The translations under genes and the position numbers were made by a program. The notes under the pieces were generated by a model that saw only the letters and a list, made by a program, of their open reading frames with translations, was not told where the DNA came from and ran no database searches. DNA of 64,000 nucleotides from an uncultured Eubacteriales bacterium (GTDB lineage Bacteria > Bacillota > Clostridia > Christensenellales > CAG-138). The stretch lies in the NCBI GenBank assembly GCA_900543475.1, contig UQRU01000002.1, positions 1 through 64,000 on the forward strand. The letters run 5' to 3'. Shown here piece after piece: positions 17,575 to 26,441 of the stretch. How positions within the stretch are numbered: the stretch's first letter is position 1; each line of letters opens with the position of its first letter.

Positions 17575-17603
17575 ATTATAAACCATGGCCGTGCCATCGT
17601 CAA
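17575..17603 (-). promoter_or_regulatory. Promoter of the T-box transcript, overlapping the stop codon of the upstream gene
   Basis: On the minus strand, TTGACG (17598-17603), 17 bases, TATAAT (17575-17580). The -35 box contains the TGA stop of the fusion gene that ends at 17600, so the synthetase unit is separately transcribed although it lies in line with the long operon. Confidence 0.75.
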
Positions 17604-20101
17604 GCCTTTTTTTCCGGCTCGTCGAACTGGGGTTTCAAGCCCAGGGCCTTGGCGGCGTCCTCCCGCATTTTGTATTTGAGGATCTTGCCGGCGGCGTTCA
17701 TGGGGAAGGCGTCCATGAACTGGACGTAGCGGGGGGTCTTGTGCTTGGCCATGCTGGCCTTGACGAAGTCCTTTACTTCCTGTTCCGTCATGGTTTCCCC
17801 GGCCTTGAGCACGATGCAGGCCATGATCTCCTCCCCGTAGCTGGGGTCCGGCACGCCGATCACCTGCACATCCTGCACCTTGGGATGGGTGTAGATGAAC
17901 TCCTCGATCTCCTTGGGGTAGATGTTTTCGCCGCCGCGGATGATCATATCCTTGAGCCGGCCGGTGATGCGGTAATTGCCCTCCGGGGTACGGCAAGCCA
18001 GGTCGCCGGTATGGAGCCAGCCATCCTTGTCGATGGCGGCGGCGGTGGCCTCGGGCATCTTATAGTAGCCCTTCATGATGTTGTAGCCCCGGGCGACGAA
18101 CTCCCCGTTCACCCCGTCCGGCACCTCTTCCCAGGTTTCCGGGTCCACCACCTTGCATTCGATCTCCGGCAAAGCCCGGCCCACGGTGGAGACCCGCACC
18201 TCGATGGAGTCGTCGGTGCTGCTCATGGTGCAGCCGGGGGCGGCTTCGGTCTGGCCGTAGACGATGGTGATCTCGGTCATGTGCATCTTCTCCAGCACAT
18301 CCCGCATCACCGGCTCGGGGCAAGGGCTGCCCGCCATGATGCCGGTGCGCATGAAGGCGAAATCCTCCGAGCGGAAATCCGGATGCTCCAGCATGGCGAT
18401 GAACATGGTAGGCACCCCATGGAAGCAGGTGATCCGCTCCTGCTTAACGCAGGCAAGGGCGGGTTTGGGGGAGAAATAGGGCAGGGGGGAAAGGGTGACC
18501 CCATGGGTCATGGCGGCGGTCATGGCCAACACCATGCCAAAGCAATGGAACATAGGCACCTGGATCATCATCCGGTCTACGGAGGATAGGTCCATCCGGT
18601 CGCCGATGCACTTGCCGTTGTTGACGATGTTCCGGTGGGTGAGCATGACCCCCTTTGGGAAACCGGTGGTGCCGGAGGTGTATTGCATGTTGCACACGTC
18701 GTCCGGATGCACCTGGGCAGCCCGCCGCCAAACCTCCTCTACCGGCACCCTTTCCGCCAGGGCCAGGGCGTCCCCCCAGGTAAGGCAGCCGGGCTGGCGG
18801 GAGGATACGGTAATGATGTGCCTTAGGAAGGGTAGACGCTTGCAGCGGAGGGGCTTTTGCGGGTCGGAGGTGGCCAGCTCCGGGCACAGCTCCTTCATGA
18901 TGTCCACATAGCTTACCTCCCGGTACCCATCGATGAGGACCAGGGTATGGGTGTCCGATTGCCGGAGCAGATATTCCGCCTCGTGGATCTTATAGGCGGT
19001 GTTCATGGTCACCAGCACCGCCCCCAGCTTCACCGTGGCCCAAAAGGCAATATACCATTGGGGTACGTTGGTGGCCCAAACCGCCACATGATCCCCTGCC
19101 TTTACCCCCAGGGCAATGAGGGAACGGGCAAAGGTATCCACATCCACCCGGAATTCCGAATAGGTACGGGTGTAGTCCAGGGTGGTGTAGCGGAAGGCGT
19201 ACTGGTCCGGGAAGATCTCGGTGACCCGATCCAGCATCTGGGAAAAGGTCAGGGGGATAAGCCGGTCCTTGGGCCAGGGGAAATAGCCGGTGCCCGCCCG
19301 GTTGGAATAGAGCCGTGTACCGTCCCGCCCTGCCCCCAGGAAGCGCTGCATATAGTTGGCAAAGTGGGGGAGCGCCACGTCCAGGCCCAGCTCTTCCCAC
19401 ATTTGAGGGGGCCAGACCAGGGACAGATACCCCTTATAGTCAATGGAACGCAGGGCCAGCATCACGTCCTGCAAGGGGAATTCCCCATCTCCGGTAAGCC
19501 GGGGCTGGCCATCCTGCTGATCCTGGATATAGGCATGTTTCACATAAGCCCCCAGGTTTTCAATGGTCTTGCCTGGGGTCTCGCCGGCGCCCACAGGCCC
19601 GGCGATGTTCCACAGAGCGGCCAGGTGGTCGCTGGCAAAGCCGTTGAGCAAGCCGCGCAGCGCGCTGGTATCGCCAAAAGGCCCGCTGGTCTCCAATAAC
19701 AAGGTAACCTCTTGGGTTGCCGCCAGGGGCAGAAGCTGCTCCAATACCGGCAACAGGCGATCAGGGTCCTGTTGGGGCTGGGCCTGGAGGGCCACATAGG
19801 GAATGGCCAGGATGCCCGCCAAGGCGACGGCGTCCCGAAGCTGGGTCAGGGCCTGGGGATCGGCGGCAGCCAAGGCAAACAGATCGCCAGTGGAGAGGCA
19901 GGGGATCACCACCCCGGATTCCCGGCACATGAGCTCCAGATCCCGCCGGCGGCGGCTGGCCTCCGGGCCGTGGGAAAACCGCTGGGAAAAGCTGGGGGTA
20001 TAGGCGAAGGAAACGCCCCCAAAGCCGTTTTCCTTGGCCAATGCTAAGGCGTCTTCCCAGGAAAAGGAACCAAAGCCCTGGGTTTCAAAGGAAAGCTTCA
20101 T
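17600..20101 (-). CDS. Fusion of sugar-isomerase-like TIM barrel with acyl-CoA synthetase
   Basis: 833 residues, two enzymes in one chain. Residues 1-265 are an AP-endonuclease-2/xylose-isomerase-like TIM barrel (LLLETSG around E137; VKHAYIQDQQDG...GDGEFPLQDVMLALRSIDYKGYLSL, the usual HxKD / GxGxxP / YdG pattern). The metal-binding residue expected after the last strand is Trp (SLVW), so the barrel may be altered. Residues about 280-833 are a full AMP-forming acyl-CoA synthetase: YTSGTTGFPKG (474-484), YGQTEA, LHTGDLA, RLKDMIIRGGENIYPKEIEE and C-terminal AGKILKYK with the catalytic lysine. The start overlaps the previous stop as ATGA. It is the last gene of the long operon. Confidence 0.88.
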   Translation of the reverse strand: MKLSFETQGFGSFSWEDALALAKENGFGGVSFAYTPSFSQRFSHGPEASRRRRDLELMCRESGVVIPCLSTGDLFALAAADPQALTQLRDAVALAGILAIPYVALQAQPQQDPDRLLPVLEQLLPLAATQEVTLLLETSGPFGDTSALRGLLNGFASDHLAALWNIAGPVGAGETPGKTIENLGAYVKHAYIQDQQDGQPRLTGDGEFPLQDVMLALRSIDYKGYLSLVWPPQMWEELGLDVALPHFANYMQRFLGAGRDGTRLYSNRAGTGYFPWPKDRLIPLTFSQMLDRVTEIFPDQYAFRYTTLDYTRTYSEFRVDVDTFARSLIALGVKAGDHVAVWATNVPQWYIAFWATVKLGAVLVTMNTAYKIHEAEYLLRQSDTHTLVLIDGYREVSYVDIMKELCPELATSDPQKPLRCKRLPFLRHIITVSSRQPGCLTWGDALALAERVPVEEVWRRAAQVHPDDVCNMQYTSGTTGFPKGVMLTHRNIVNNGKCIGDRMDLSSVDRMMIQVPMFHCFGMVLAMTAAMTHGVTLSPLPYFSPKPALACVKQERITCFHGVPTMFIAMLEHPDFRSEDFAFMRTGIMAGSPCPEPVMRDVLEKMHMTEITIVYGQTEAAPGCTMSSTDDSIEVRVSTVGRALPEIECKVVDPETWEEVPDGVNGEFVARGYNIMKGYYKMPEATAAAIDKDGWLHTGDLACRTPEGNYRITGRLKDMIIRGGENIYPKEIEEFIYTHPKVQDVQVIGVPDPSYGEEIMACIVLKAGETMTEQEVKDFVKASMAKHKTPRYVQFMDAFPMNAAGKILKYKMREDAAKALGLKPQFDEPEKKA

Positions 20102-21531
20102 ACGTTCTGCTCCTCATAGACGATCTTGTTCACCGCATGGAGATAGGCCTGGATGCTGGCGCCGATGATGTCTGTGGACAAGCCGTGGCCAGGATAGAGC
20201 TTTCCGCCATGGCGCAGCTTCACCAGGGCGTCCCCCATAGCCTCCCTGCCCTCGGTAACCGCCTGGATCTGGAAATCCTCCAGCTCAAAGTGATGGCCCA
20301 GCATCTGCTCCAGGGCCAGGAAGGCCGCGTCGATGGGGCCGTCCCCCAGGGATACGGCTTGCAAGGTCTCCCCCTGCTTATCCAGCTGGATGCAGGCGGT
20401 GGCGCTGATGTTGTTGCCGCTGTTGGTCACATAGCTGATCAGCTGATAGGTGGGGGTCACATGCCGGGTCAATTCCGCCACCAGGGCGTCCAGATCCCGG
20501 TCGTCCACCTTTTTTTTGGAGGCCAGCCGCAATACCCGCTGATAGACCCGTTTCAGATCCTCTTCCTCCAGGTCATAGCCCATGCGCTCCACCTTGCGCC
20601 GCAGGGTGAAGATATCGGTCTCTGGGGTGATGGGCTCCTTATCCCGCTTACCTTCTGGTTCCGCCGTGCCGATGACCCGGCTGAAGGCGGAACGGCCGGT
20701 GCGGTTCATGCCCAGAAGTGCTTCCATCTGCTTGCAGGAACGCTGCAACTGGGTGTTGTTTACCTGGCACTCCACCTCCAGGGCGTCGCCCCGTTGGGCG
20801 ATGGCGTGGAGCAGTTGGCCCATGGACAAACTGGCGCCCATGCCGTTGAAGGTGGTCTTTAAGGCGGCGCAGCCGGCGGAAAGGGCGGATAGGGCATTGG
20901 CTGTAGCCAAGCCCAGATCGTCCCGGAGCTGTAGGCCCAACGTCACGCCCTTTAGCCCAGGGACCTGGGCAGTGAGCTCCCGCACCAGCTCGGCGGTCTC
21001 CTCGGGCAGCAGCTGGCCTGCGCTGTCGCAAAGGGTGATCCGACCTACGCCAGCGTCAATGGCTGTCTGGATCATCTCCGCCAGGAAGGCGGGCTCGCTG
21101 CGGGTGGCGTCCTCGGCGGTAAATTCCACATCCGGACACAGGGAGACACACAGGGCTGCGCTTTGGGAAAGGGCCTTGCGCATGCTGTCCGGCTTGCGGT
21201 GATAGGTATACTCCATCTGTACCGCACTGGTGGGCACCACCAGGTTCAGCCGGGGTTTTTTGGCCCGCTCCAAGGCCTGAACGGCCCGGCGGATCTCCTC
21301 TTCCCCTAGGCCCACCGGCACGCAGACCACGCTGGTAACCAAGGTATCCGCTATGGCTCGCACAGCGGCCAAATCGGCGGGCGCATCCCCAATATAGCCT
21401 GTTTCCACCACATCCACCCGCAGCTTTTCCAGCAGCTTGGCGATTTCCAGCTTTTCTTTAAAACTCAGGCCGGAAGCAGAGAGCTGGCCGCTGGCCCGAA
21501 GGGTCATGTCCATAATTTCAACATTTTGCAA
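20098..21531 (-). CDS. LeuA/homocitrate-synthase-like protein lacking the metal ligands
   Basis: 477 residues with the full layout of 2-isopropylmalate synthase: HMGL-like TIM barrel (1-270), helical linker and LeuA dimer domain (about 355-470, SGNNISATACIQL and GDGPIDAAFLALEQ). The family signature VEFTAEDATRSEPAFL is clear. Key catalytic positions differ: the DTTLRDGEQ motif reads DMTLRASGQ (D8 and R12 kept, Glu lost); the HxHNDLG motif reads Q201-L-R203-D-D-L-G; and GIGERAGN reads GMGASLSM, losing the metal-binding Asn. Ordinary acetyl-CoA condensation is therefore doubtful; it could be a regulatory or repurposed homologue. Its stop overlaps the next start (ATGA). Confidence 0.82.
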   Translation of the reverse strand: MQNVEIMDMTLRASGQLSASGLSFKEKLEIAKLLEKLRVDVVETGYIGDAPADLAAVRAIADTLVTSVVCVPVGLGEEEIRRAVQALERAKKPRLNLVVPTSAVQMEYTYHRKPDSMRKALSQSAALCVSLCPDVEFTAEDATRSEPAFLAEMIQTAIDAGVGRITLCDSAGQLLPEETAELVRELTAQVPGLKGVTLGLQLRDDLGLATANALSALSAGCAALKTTFNGMGASLSMGQLLHAIAQRGDALEVECQVNNTQLQRSCKQMEALLGMNRTGRSAFSRVIGTAEPEGKRDKEPITPETDIFTLRRKVERMGYDLEEEDLKRVYQRVLRLASKKKVDDRDLDALVAELTRHVTPTYQLISYVTNSGNNISATACIQLDKQGETLQAVSLGDGPIDAAFLALEQMLGHHFELEDFQIQAVTEGREAMGDALVKLRHGGKLYPGHGLSTDIIGASIQAYLHAVNKIVYEEQNV

Positions 21532-21615
21532 TGGGATTTACCTGCCTTTCCATCATTTAGTCCGAAAATTGCCCCGGGTAGCCTGGGAAACCGTGGCCGC
21601 CCGGGGTCCATTGGG

Positions 21616-22695
21616 TCAGATCTGTACCGTCCAGCCCATGTCGTCGGGCACCTTGCCGGTCTGCATACCATATAAGGTATCATAGAGCCGCTGGGCAATG
21701 GGCCCAACCTTGCCATCCCCAACGGTGTAGTCTTGCCCATGGTAATGGAGCACGCCAATGGGGGAGATCACTGCGGCGGTGCCGCTGGCAAACACCTCCT
21801 GGAGCTTGCCTGCCTTGGCAGCGGCGAACAGCTCATCGGTGCTTAGCTTCCGCTCGTTGGCCGGCACGCCCCACTTGCGCAGCAGGGTCAAAACGGAATC
21901 CCGGGTCACGCCGGGCAGGATGGTGCCAGTAAGGGGGGAGGTGATCACTTCCCCGTCGATCATAAAGAAGGCGTTGGAGGTGCCGATCTCCTCCACATAT
22001 TTATGTTCCGCAGCATCCAGCCACAGCACGTCCTTGCAGTTGTAGGCCATGGCCTTCTGGGAAGCCTTCATACCCCCGGCATAGTTGCCGCCTACCTTGG
22101 CGAAACCGGTGCCGCCCAGGGCCGCCCGGATGAATTCATCCTCCACGTAGATGCGGGTGGTGGACAGACCGCCATCGTTGGCGGCGTAGTAGGAGCCCAC
22201 CGGGGAAAGGATGATGAGGAAGCGGTAATGCTTGGCGGGCAGCACGCTGAAGGATACCTCATCCGCGATCATGAAGGGACGGATATACAGGGCGGTGCCA
22301 GGTTCGCTGGGCACCCAGTCCTCGTCCGCGTGGACGACGGCCTTGACGGCGGCCAGGAACAAATCGTAGTCCATTTTGGGCATGCACATACGCTCGCAGG
22401 TGTTGGCCATGCGCTTGGCGTTCATGTCCGGCCGGAAGATTTGGATGCCGCCGTCAGGCCGCTTGTAGGCCTTCATGCCCTCAAAGAGCATCTGGGCATA
22501 GTGGAGCACTGCGGAAGCCGGGTCCAGGGAGATGGGGCCATAGGGGATCACCTTGCCATCGTGCCAGCCCTGGCCTTCGTCGTAGCGCATTTCAAACATG
22601 TGGTCGGTAAAGTAGTTGGCAAAGCCCAGCTTATCTTGGGGGGGCTTAGGTTTAGGATGCTGGGTGCGGATAACGGGGAAGGTATAGTCTGCCAT
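21616..22695 (-). CDS. ilvE: Branched-chain amino acid aminotransferase (class IV PLP)
   Basis: 359 residues, the long BCAT form. Typical blocks are ILSPVGSYYAAN, FAKVGGNYAGGMKASQKA with the PLP lysine region around MKAS, EIGTSNAFFMIDGEVITSPLTGTILPGVTRDSVL and FASGTAAVISPIGVLHYHGQDY. It exchanges amino groups between valine, leucine or isoleucine and 2-oxoglutarate in either direction. AAGGAG precedes the ATG, 22 bases after the gamma-subunit gene. Sharing an operon with a 2-oxoacid:ferredoxin oxidoreductase links the 2-oxoacid pool to acyl-CoA. Confidence 0.92.
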   Translation of the reverse strand: MADYTFPVIRTQHPKPKPPQDKLGFANYFTDHMFEMRYDEGQGWHDGKVIPYGPISLDPASAVLHYAQMLFEGMKAYKRPDGGIQIFRPDMNAKRMANTCERMCMPKMDYDLFLAAVKAVVHADEDWVPSEPGTALYIRPFMIADEVSFSVLPAKHYRFLIILSPVGSYYAANDGGLSTTRIYVEDEFIRAALGGTGFAKVGGNYAGGMKASQKAMAYNCKDVLWLDAAEHKYVEEIGTSNAFFMIDGEVITSPLTGTILPGVTRDSVLTLLRKWGVPANERKLSTDELFAAAKAGKLQEVFASGTAAVISPIGVLHYHGQDYTVGDGKVGPIAQRLYDTLYGMQTGKVPDDMGWTVQI

Positions 22696-22717
22696 AAGTG
22701 GCTCCTTTCAGCGGATA

Positions 22718-23251
22718 TTATTTGGCGTCTGCAAAAGCATGGAACGCTTTTTTGTTCAAATCCAGCAGGCCGGCCTTCTTGCCGGAGAAAACCTTCTGGA
22801 GGATCCGGTCCAGGGCTTCATCCCCGGCGGTGCCGGCGATGTGGGACACGGCGCCCAGCATCACCATGTTGGCGGCCCGGCTGTTGCCCAGCTCCATGGC
22901 GATGTCGTTGGCGGGCACGGGGATAGCCTGGATGTCGGTGCGGGTAGGCTTGGCGGGGATGAGGGATTGGTTGTAGAACAGCATACCGCCGGGCTTGACC
23001 AGGGATTCAAAGCGGGTCATGGAGGGCAGGTTCATGGCCACCACCACATCCGCCTCATATACCAGGGGGCAGCTGACGGGTTTATCCGAGATCACCACCG
23101 TGCAGTTGGCGGTGCCGCCCCGCATTTCAGGGCCATAGGAGGGCAGGAAGGTGACCTCCTTATTTTCATACATGGCGGCATAGGCGGTCATCTGGCCCAT
23201 GAGGATCACGCCCTGGCCGCCGGAGCCGGCAAAAAACAGCTTTTGGATCAT
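22718..23251 (-). CDS. 2-oxoacid:ferredoxin oxidoreductase, gamma subunit
   Basis: 177 residues, the POR/KOR gamma domain: FAGSGGQGVILMGQ near the N-terminus, TFLPSYGPEMRGGTANCTVVISDKPVSCPLV in the middle and AANMVMLGAVSHIAG after it. It works with the alpha, beta and delta subunits encoded just upstream. The start overlaps the beta stop as ATGA, so translation is coupled. Confidence 0.93.
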   Translation of the reverse strand: MIQKLFFAGSGGQGVILMGQMTAYAAMYENKEVTFLPSYGPEMRGGTANCTVVISDKPVSCPLVYEADVVVAMNLPSMTRFESLVKPGGMLFYNQSLIPAKPTRTDIQAIPVPANDIAMELGNSRAANMVMLGAVSHIAGTAGDEALDRILQKVFSGKKAGLLDLNKKAFHAFADAK

Positions 23252-24000
23252 TTGGAAGCCTCCTGTTCCGGCGCCCGCAGGCAGCCCAAAGGATAGTAGG
23301 GGATCATCTTTTCATCCACCCATTTCATGGCGTCCGCCGGGGTCATGCCCCAGTTGGTGGGACAGGTGGACAAGAACTCCACAAAGGAGAAGCCCAGGCC
23401 CTTTTCCTGTACTTCAAAGGCCTTTTGCACAGCCTTTTTGGCCTTGCGCACATTGGCGGGGGAGTTGAGGGCCACCCGCTCCACATATACGGCGCACTCC
23501 AGCTGGGCCAGCAGCTCGCACATCTTGATGGGCATACCAAACTGGGCCTTGGTGCGGCCTTCCACGGCGGTGGTGGCCCGCTGGCCGATCAGGGTGGTGG
23601 GGGCCAGCTGGCCGCCGGTCATGCCATAGATGCCGTTGTTGATGAAGAAGGTGGAAAACCGCTCGCCACGGGCGGCGGCTGCAATGATCTCGGACATGCC
23701 GATGGAGGCAAGGTCGCCGTCCCCCTGGTAGGTAAAGACCACCTTATCGGGATGGACCCGGCGGATGCCGGTGGCCACAGCGGGGGCCCGGCCATGGGCG
23801 GCCTCGCACATATCCACGTTCATATACTGGTGGGCCATTACGCTGCAGCCGATGGGGGCAACGCCGATGGCCTGACCCAGCTTGCCGTTTTCCTCCAGCA
23901 CCTCCATGATGAGCCGGTGGGCGATGCCATGGGTGCAGCCGGGGCAATAATGGGTGCTCACAGGGAGCATACCGTTTGTATAGGTGAAGATCGGTTTCAT
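23248..24000 (-). CDS. 2-oxoacid:ferredoxin oxidoreductase, beta (TPP) subunit
   Basis: 250 residues from ATG 24000, overlapping the alpha stop as ATGA; longer in-frame starts would run into the alpha gene. Thiamine pyrophosphate motif GDGDLASIG...NNGIYGMTGGQ; N-terminal CPGCTHG with cysteines that help bind the proximal 4Fe-4S cluster, and GCS further on. The enzyme interconverts a 2-oxoacid plus CoA with acyl-CoA, CO2 and reduced ferredoxin; with low-potential ferredoxin the reaction can run toward the 2-oxoacid. Confidence 0.93.
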   Translation of the reverse strand: MKPIFTYTNGMLPVSTHYCPGCTHGIAHRLIMEVLEENGKLGQAIGVAPIGCSVMAHQYMNVDMCEAAHGRAPAVATGIRRVHPDKVVFTYQGDGDLASIGMSEIIAAAARGERFSTFFINNGIYGMTGGQLAPTTLIGQRATTAVEGRTKAQFGMPIKMCELLAQLECAVYVERVALNSPANVRKAKKAVQKAFEVQEKGLGFSFVEFLSTCPTNWGMTPADAMKWVDEKMIPYYPLGCLRAPEQEASK

Positions 24001-25085
24001 TTTAAACCCTCCAATATAGCCTTCGCTTTCTGGGTAACCTCCAGGGAGGTGGGGATGATGCCGCCGGTGCGGTAGATGAGCTCCACGGGGAAGCGGCCGC
24101 AAACCGCCCGCTTCACATCGTCCAGCAGCTGGCCCTTGGAGAGCTCTGCGCTGATGACCACCTTGGTGGAGGGGCAGATCTGGTCAAAGGCGGCTTCGGG
24201 GAAGGGCCACAGGCTGATGGGCCGGATGAGGCCGGCCTTGATGCCCTGCTCCGCCAGCATATCCATGACCTCCAGGGTCAGGCGGGCGATGGTGCCGTAG
24301 GCCACGAACACGATCTCGGCGCCTTCCAGGTTGACGGCTTCATAGCGGGTAAAGTCCGGGGCAGCCTCCGCATAGCGGGCAAACAGGTGCTCCACATGTT
24401 GCTCCAGGGCTTCGGGCTGGAGCCGAAGGGACTTGACCACCCGGCGGTTCTGCTGGCCGCCCCGGTCATCCCAGCCGGTGATGGCCCAATCCTTCCGGGG
24501 GGCGATCTCCTGGGGCTGGAGCATGGGCTTTTCCGGGGGCAGGGTCACAGGCTCCATCATCTGGCCCATCATGCCGTCCGCCAGCAGGATCACCGGCGTA
24601 CGCCATTTTTCCGCCAGGGCGGGGGCTTCATAGATGAGGTTTACCGCTTCCTGCATATTATAGGGGGCGAATACGGGGATATGGTAATCGCCGTTGCCGC
24701 CGCCCCGGGTCACCTGGAAATAGTCCGCCTGGCCGGGCTGGATGCCGCCGATGCCGGGGCCGCAGCGGGAAACGTTCAGGATCACCGCAGGCACCTCGGC
24801 GCTGGCCAGGAAGCTAAGACCCTCCTGCATCAGGGCGATGCCCGGGGAGGAGGAGGAAATGAACACGCAGCCGCCGGCAGCGCCTGCGCCATAGGTCATG
24901 TTGATGGCGCCCAATTCGCTTTCCGCCTGGACAAAGCAGCCGCCCCGCTTAGGCAGCTCCCGGGACATATACTCTGGGATCTCGCTCTGGGGGGTGATGG
25001 GGTAGCCGAAATAGTACTTGCAACCGCCCCGCATGGCGGCTTCCGCAAAGGCCTCGTTGCCTTTCATCAAAACCTTTTCCGTCAT
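23997..25085 (-). CDS. vorB: 2-oxoacid:ferredoxin oxidoreductase, alpha subunit (VorB-type)
   Basis: 362 residues from ATG 25085 (MTEKVLMKGNEAFAEAA). It contains the pyrimidine-binding domain (GYPITPQSEIPEYMSRELP, QAESELGAINMTYGAGAAGGCVFISSSSPG) and the C-terminal domain II (RPISLWPFPEAAFDQI...ISAELSKGQLLDDVKRAV). The closest named group by pattern is VorB of 3-methyl-2-oxobutanoate:ferredoxin oxidoreductase; KorA is the alternative. The delta-alpha-beta-gamma order is typical of Vor/Kor operons. The start overlaps the delta stop as ATGA. Substrate preference for branched-chain 2-oxoacids is inferred from the adjoining ilvE. Confidence 0.9.
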   Translation of the reverse strand: MTEKVLMKGNEAFAEAAMRGGCKYYFGYPITPQSEIPEYMSRELPKRGGCFVQAESELGAINMTYGAGAAGGCVFISSSSPGIALMQEGLSFLASAEVPAVILNVSRCGPGIGGIQPGQADYFQVTRGGGNGDYHIPVFAPYNMQEAVNLIYEAPALAEKWRTPVILLADGMMGQMMEPVTLPPEKPMLQPQEIAPRKDWAITGWDDRGGQQNRRVVKSLRLQPEALEQHVEHLFARYAEAAPDFTRYEAVNLEGAEIVFVAYGTIARLTLEVMDMLAEQGIKAGLIRPISLWPFPEAAFDQICPSTKVVISAELSKGQLLDDVKRAVCGRFPVELIYRTGGIIPTSLEVTQKAKAILEGLK

Positions 25086-25312
25086 TCTGCTTCTCCTTCC
25101 TCCAGCCGGTAGATCTCGATGGCGCCATCCGGGCACATCACCGCGCAGCTGGCGCAGCCGATGCAGGCGCCCTGGTCGGTGATGCCTGCGGGGCTATAGC
25201 CCTTGCTGTTTACGTGCTTCCCCATGGCGATGATCTTCTTGGGGCATACGGACACGCATAGGCCGCAGCCCTTGCACCTTTCATCCTGAAAGGTCACCTT
25301 GAAATTTGCCAT
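25082..25312 (-). CDS. 2-oxoacid:ferredoxin oxidoreductase, delta subunit (2 x 4Fe-4S)
   Basis: 76 residues with two CxxCxxCxxxCP cluster motifs (CKGCGLCVSVCP and CIGCASCAVMCP). It carries electrons between the TPP/4Fe-4S core and external ferredoxin. GGAAGGAG precedes the ATG. First of the four subunit genes, 75 bases after the ATPase gene. Confidence 0.93.
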   Translation of the reverse strand: MANFKVTFQDERCKGCGLCVSVCPKKIIAMGKHVNSKGYSPAGITDQGACIGCASCAVMCPDGAIEIYRLEEGEAE

Positions 25313-25387
25313 GTCTGTTTCTCGCTCCTTCCAAATTTTCGTTCCAAGATATTCCTTATTTCAAACCAGCCGCAGAGGCGGTTGACT

Positions 25388-26101
25388 TCATCGATCCAGC
25401 CAGGTCTCCCGCATATACATGCCCAGAGGCATCAACTTGGCCGGGTCCAAGCCGGCTGCCGTCAGGGCGTCTGGGTCCACCAGGGGAGCCGGATAGCAAT
25501 CCAGCATCAGGGGCAGCCCGGTGATCCGTTCCAGTTCCAGGCAAAGGGCGTGACCCTTTTGGATGGTGGCGGGGGTGGTCTCCCGCAAAAGGTGGCAGTT
25601 GTTGACAATGCCTGTGAGCGGAAAGCCCATGGTGGCTTCAATATCCGCAAGATGCATACAAGCCCCTTCCACCGTGGCGGTATCCGGCCGGTTGGCATTC
25701 ACCACAGCCAGGGCCTCGTGATCGTCGCTGTGAAAATAATCCCCAAATTGGCGGATCACCTTGGCGCCTTCCCCGTTGCCCCCCAGATCCACGATGCAGA
25801 GACACTGGGGGTCCTCTAAAGGCCCCCGGGCGGAGGCGCCCAGGGCGGGCAGCTCAGCGGTGATCTCCTCCCGGTAGGCGCTGCCAAATACCCCGACGCC
25901 CGCCTGCTCCAGCAGGTCTCGGCGCTCTCGGGAACGGAAGTAGGGATTGGCGATGTCCAGGTCGATTAGGGCGATCCGGGGATAGGCTCGGAGCTTGGCT
26001 GCAAAAAGGGCCAAGGATACGGCCAATTCGGTTTTGCCGCTGCCATAATGACCGGCGATCAGGTGGATGTGTTTATGGGTAAGGGGCCATTTTGCTAACA
26101 T
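25388..26101 (-). CDS. SIMIBI/ParA-like ATPase preceding the Vor operon
   Basis: 237 residues. P-loop LIAGHYGSGKTELAVSLA (about residues 14-31), then IALIDLDIANPYFRSRE, the switch-type Asp of MinD/ParA/CobQ-like ATPases, and CIVDLGGNGEGA as Walker B. No membrane segment. Function is not known to me; its position directly before the oxidoreductase suggests a maturation or maintenance role, perhaps in cofactor or cluster insertion, but that is inference. AAAGGAG lies before the ATG, immediately downstream of a terminator-like hairpin. Confidence 0.75.
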   Translation of the reverse strand: MLAKWPLTHKHIHLIAGHYGSGKTELAVSLALFAAKLRAYPRIALIDLDIANPYFRSRERRDLLEQAGVGVFGSAYREEITAELPALGASARGPLEDPQCLCIVDLGGNGEGAKVIRQFGDYFHSDDHEALAVVNANRPDTATVEGACMHLADIEATMGFPLTGIVNNCHLLRETTPATIQKGHALCLELERITGLPLMLDCYPAPLVDPDALTAAGLDPAKLMPLGMYMRETWLDR

Positions 26102-26125
26102 GGCGAGACTCCTTTTGTAAATTTA

Positions 26126-26158
26126 ACAAAAATGCCCCCGTTCGCTAAGAACAGGGGC
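26126..26158 (-). terminator. Terminator/attenuator hairpin between the small membrane gene and the ATPase gene
   Basis: Minus strand: GCCCCTGTTC (+ strand 26149-26158), GAACGGGGGC (26134-26143), then ATTTTTGTT. It ends transcription after the 76-residue gene unless read through. No separate promoter is visible between it and the ATPase start, so it may act as an attenuator for the whole operon. Confidence 0.65.
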
Positions 26159-26178
26159 CCGGGAAATCTTTGTACCGG

Positions 26179-26409
26179 TTAACCGTCTATTCTTGGGCGA
26201 ACGCCTTGACGGGGTAGCATAATAATAAGTACCAGGCAAAGCAGAATAGCCGCCAGGTTAAGAATGCCCAGCAGCGCAACGCCAAGAAGGAAAACATAAA
26301 GGCACACAAGAACTGTGTGCCTTTGGCGTACATTTATAGAAAAGGAGGACATACCCGCCATCCATGCCTGCGCCGGGTTATGGGCCTGACAATGCATCTG
26401 AGCGGCCAT
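26179..26409 (-). CDS. Small membrane protein of unknown function
   Basis: 76 residues from ATG 26409, with AAGGAG about eight bases upstream; a longer start at 26439 would place that site inside the gene. The first 30 residues are polar with several Met and His; about 31-67 is strongly hydrophobic, room for one long or two short transmembrane helices (VLVCLYVFLLGVALLG, LAAILLCLVLIIMLP); the tail is basic. It resembles no family I recognise. It has a near-perfect promoter and is the first gene of the leftward transcript leading to the Vor operon. Confidence 0.6.
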   Translation of the reverse strand: MAAQMHCQAHNPAQAWMAGMSSFSINVRQRHTVLVCLYVFLLGVALLGILNLAAILLCLVLIIMLPRQGVRPRIDG

Positions 26410-26441
26410 GACGAAAAACTCCTTTCCAAACAATTGCAATA

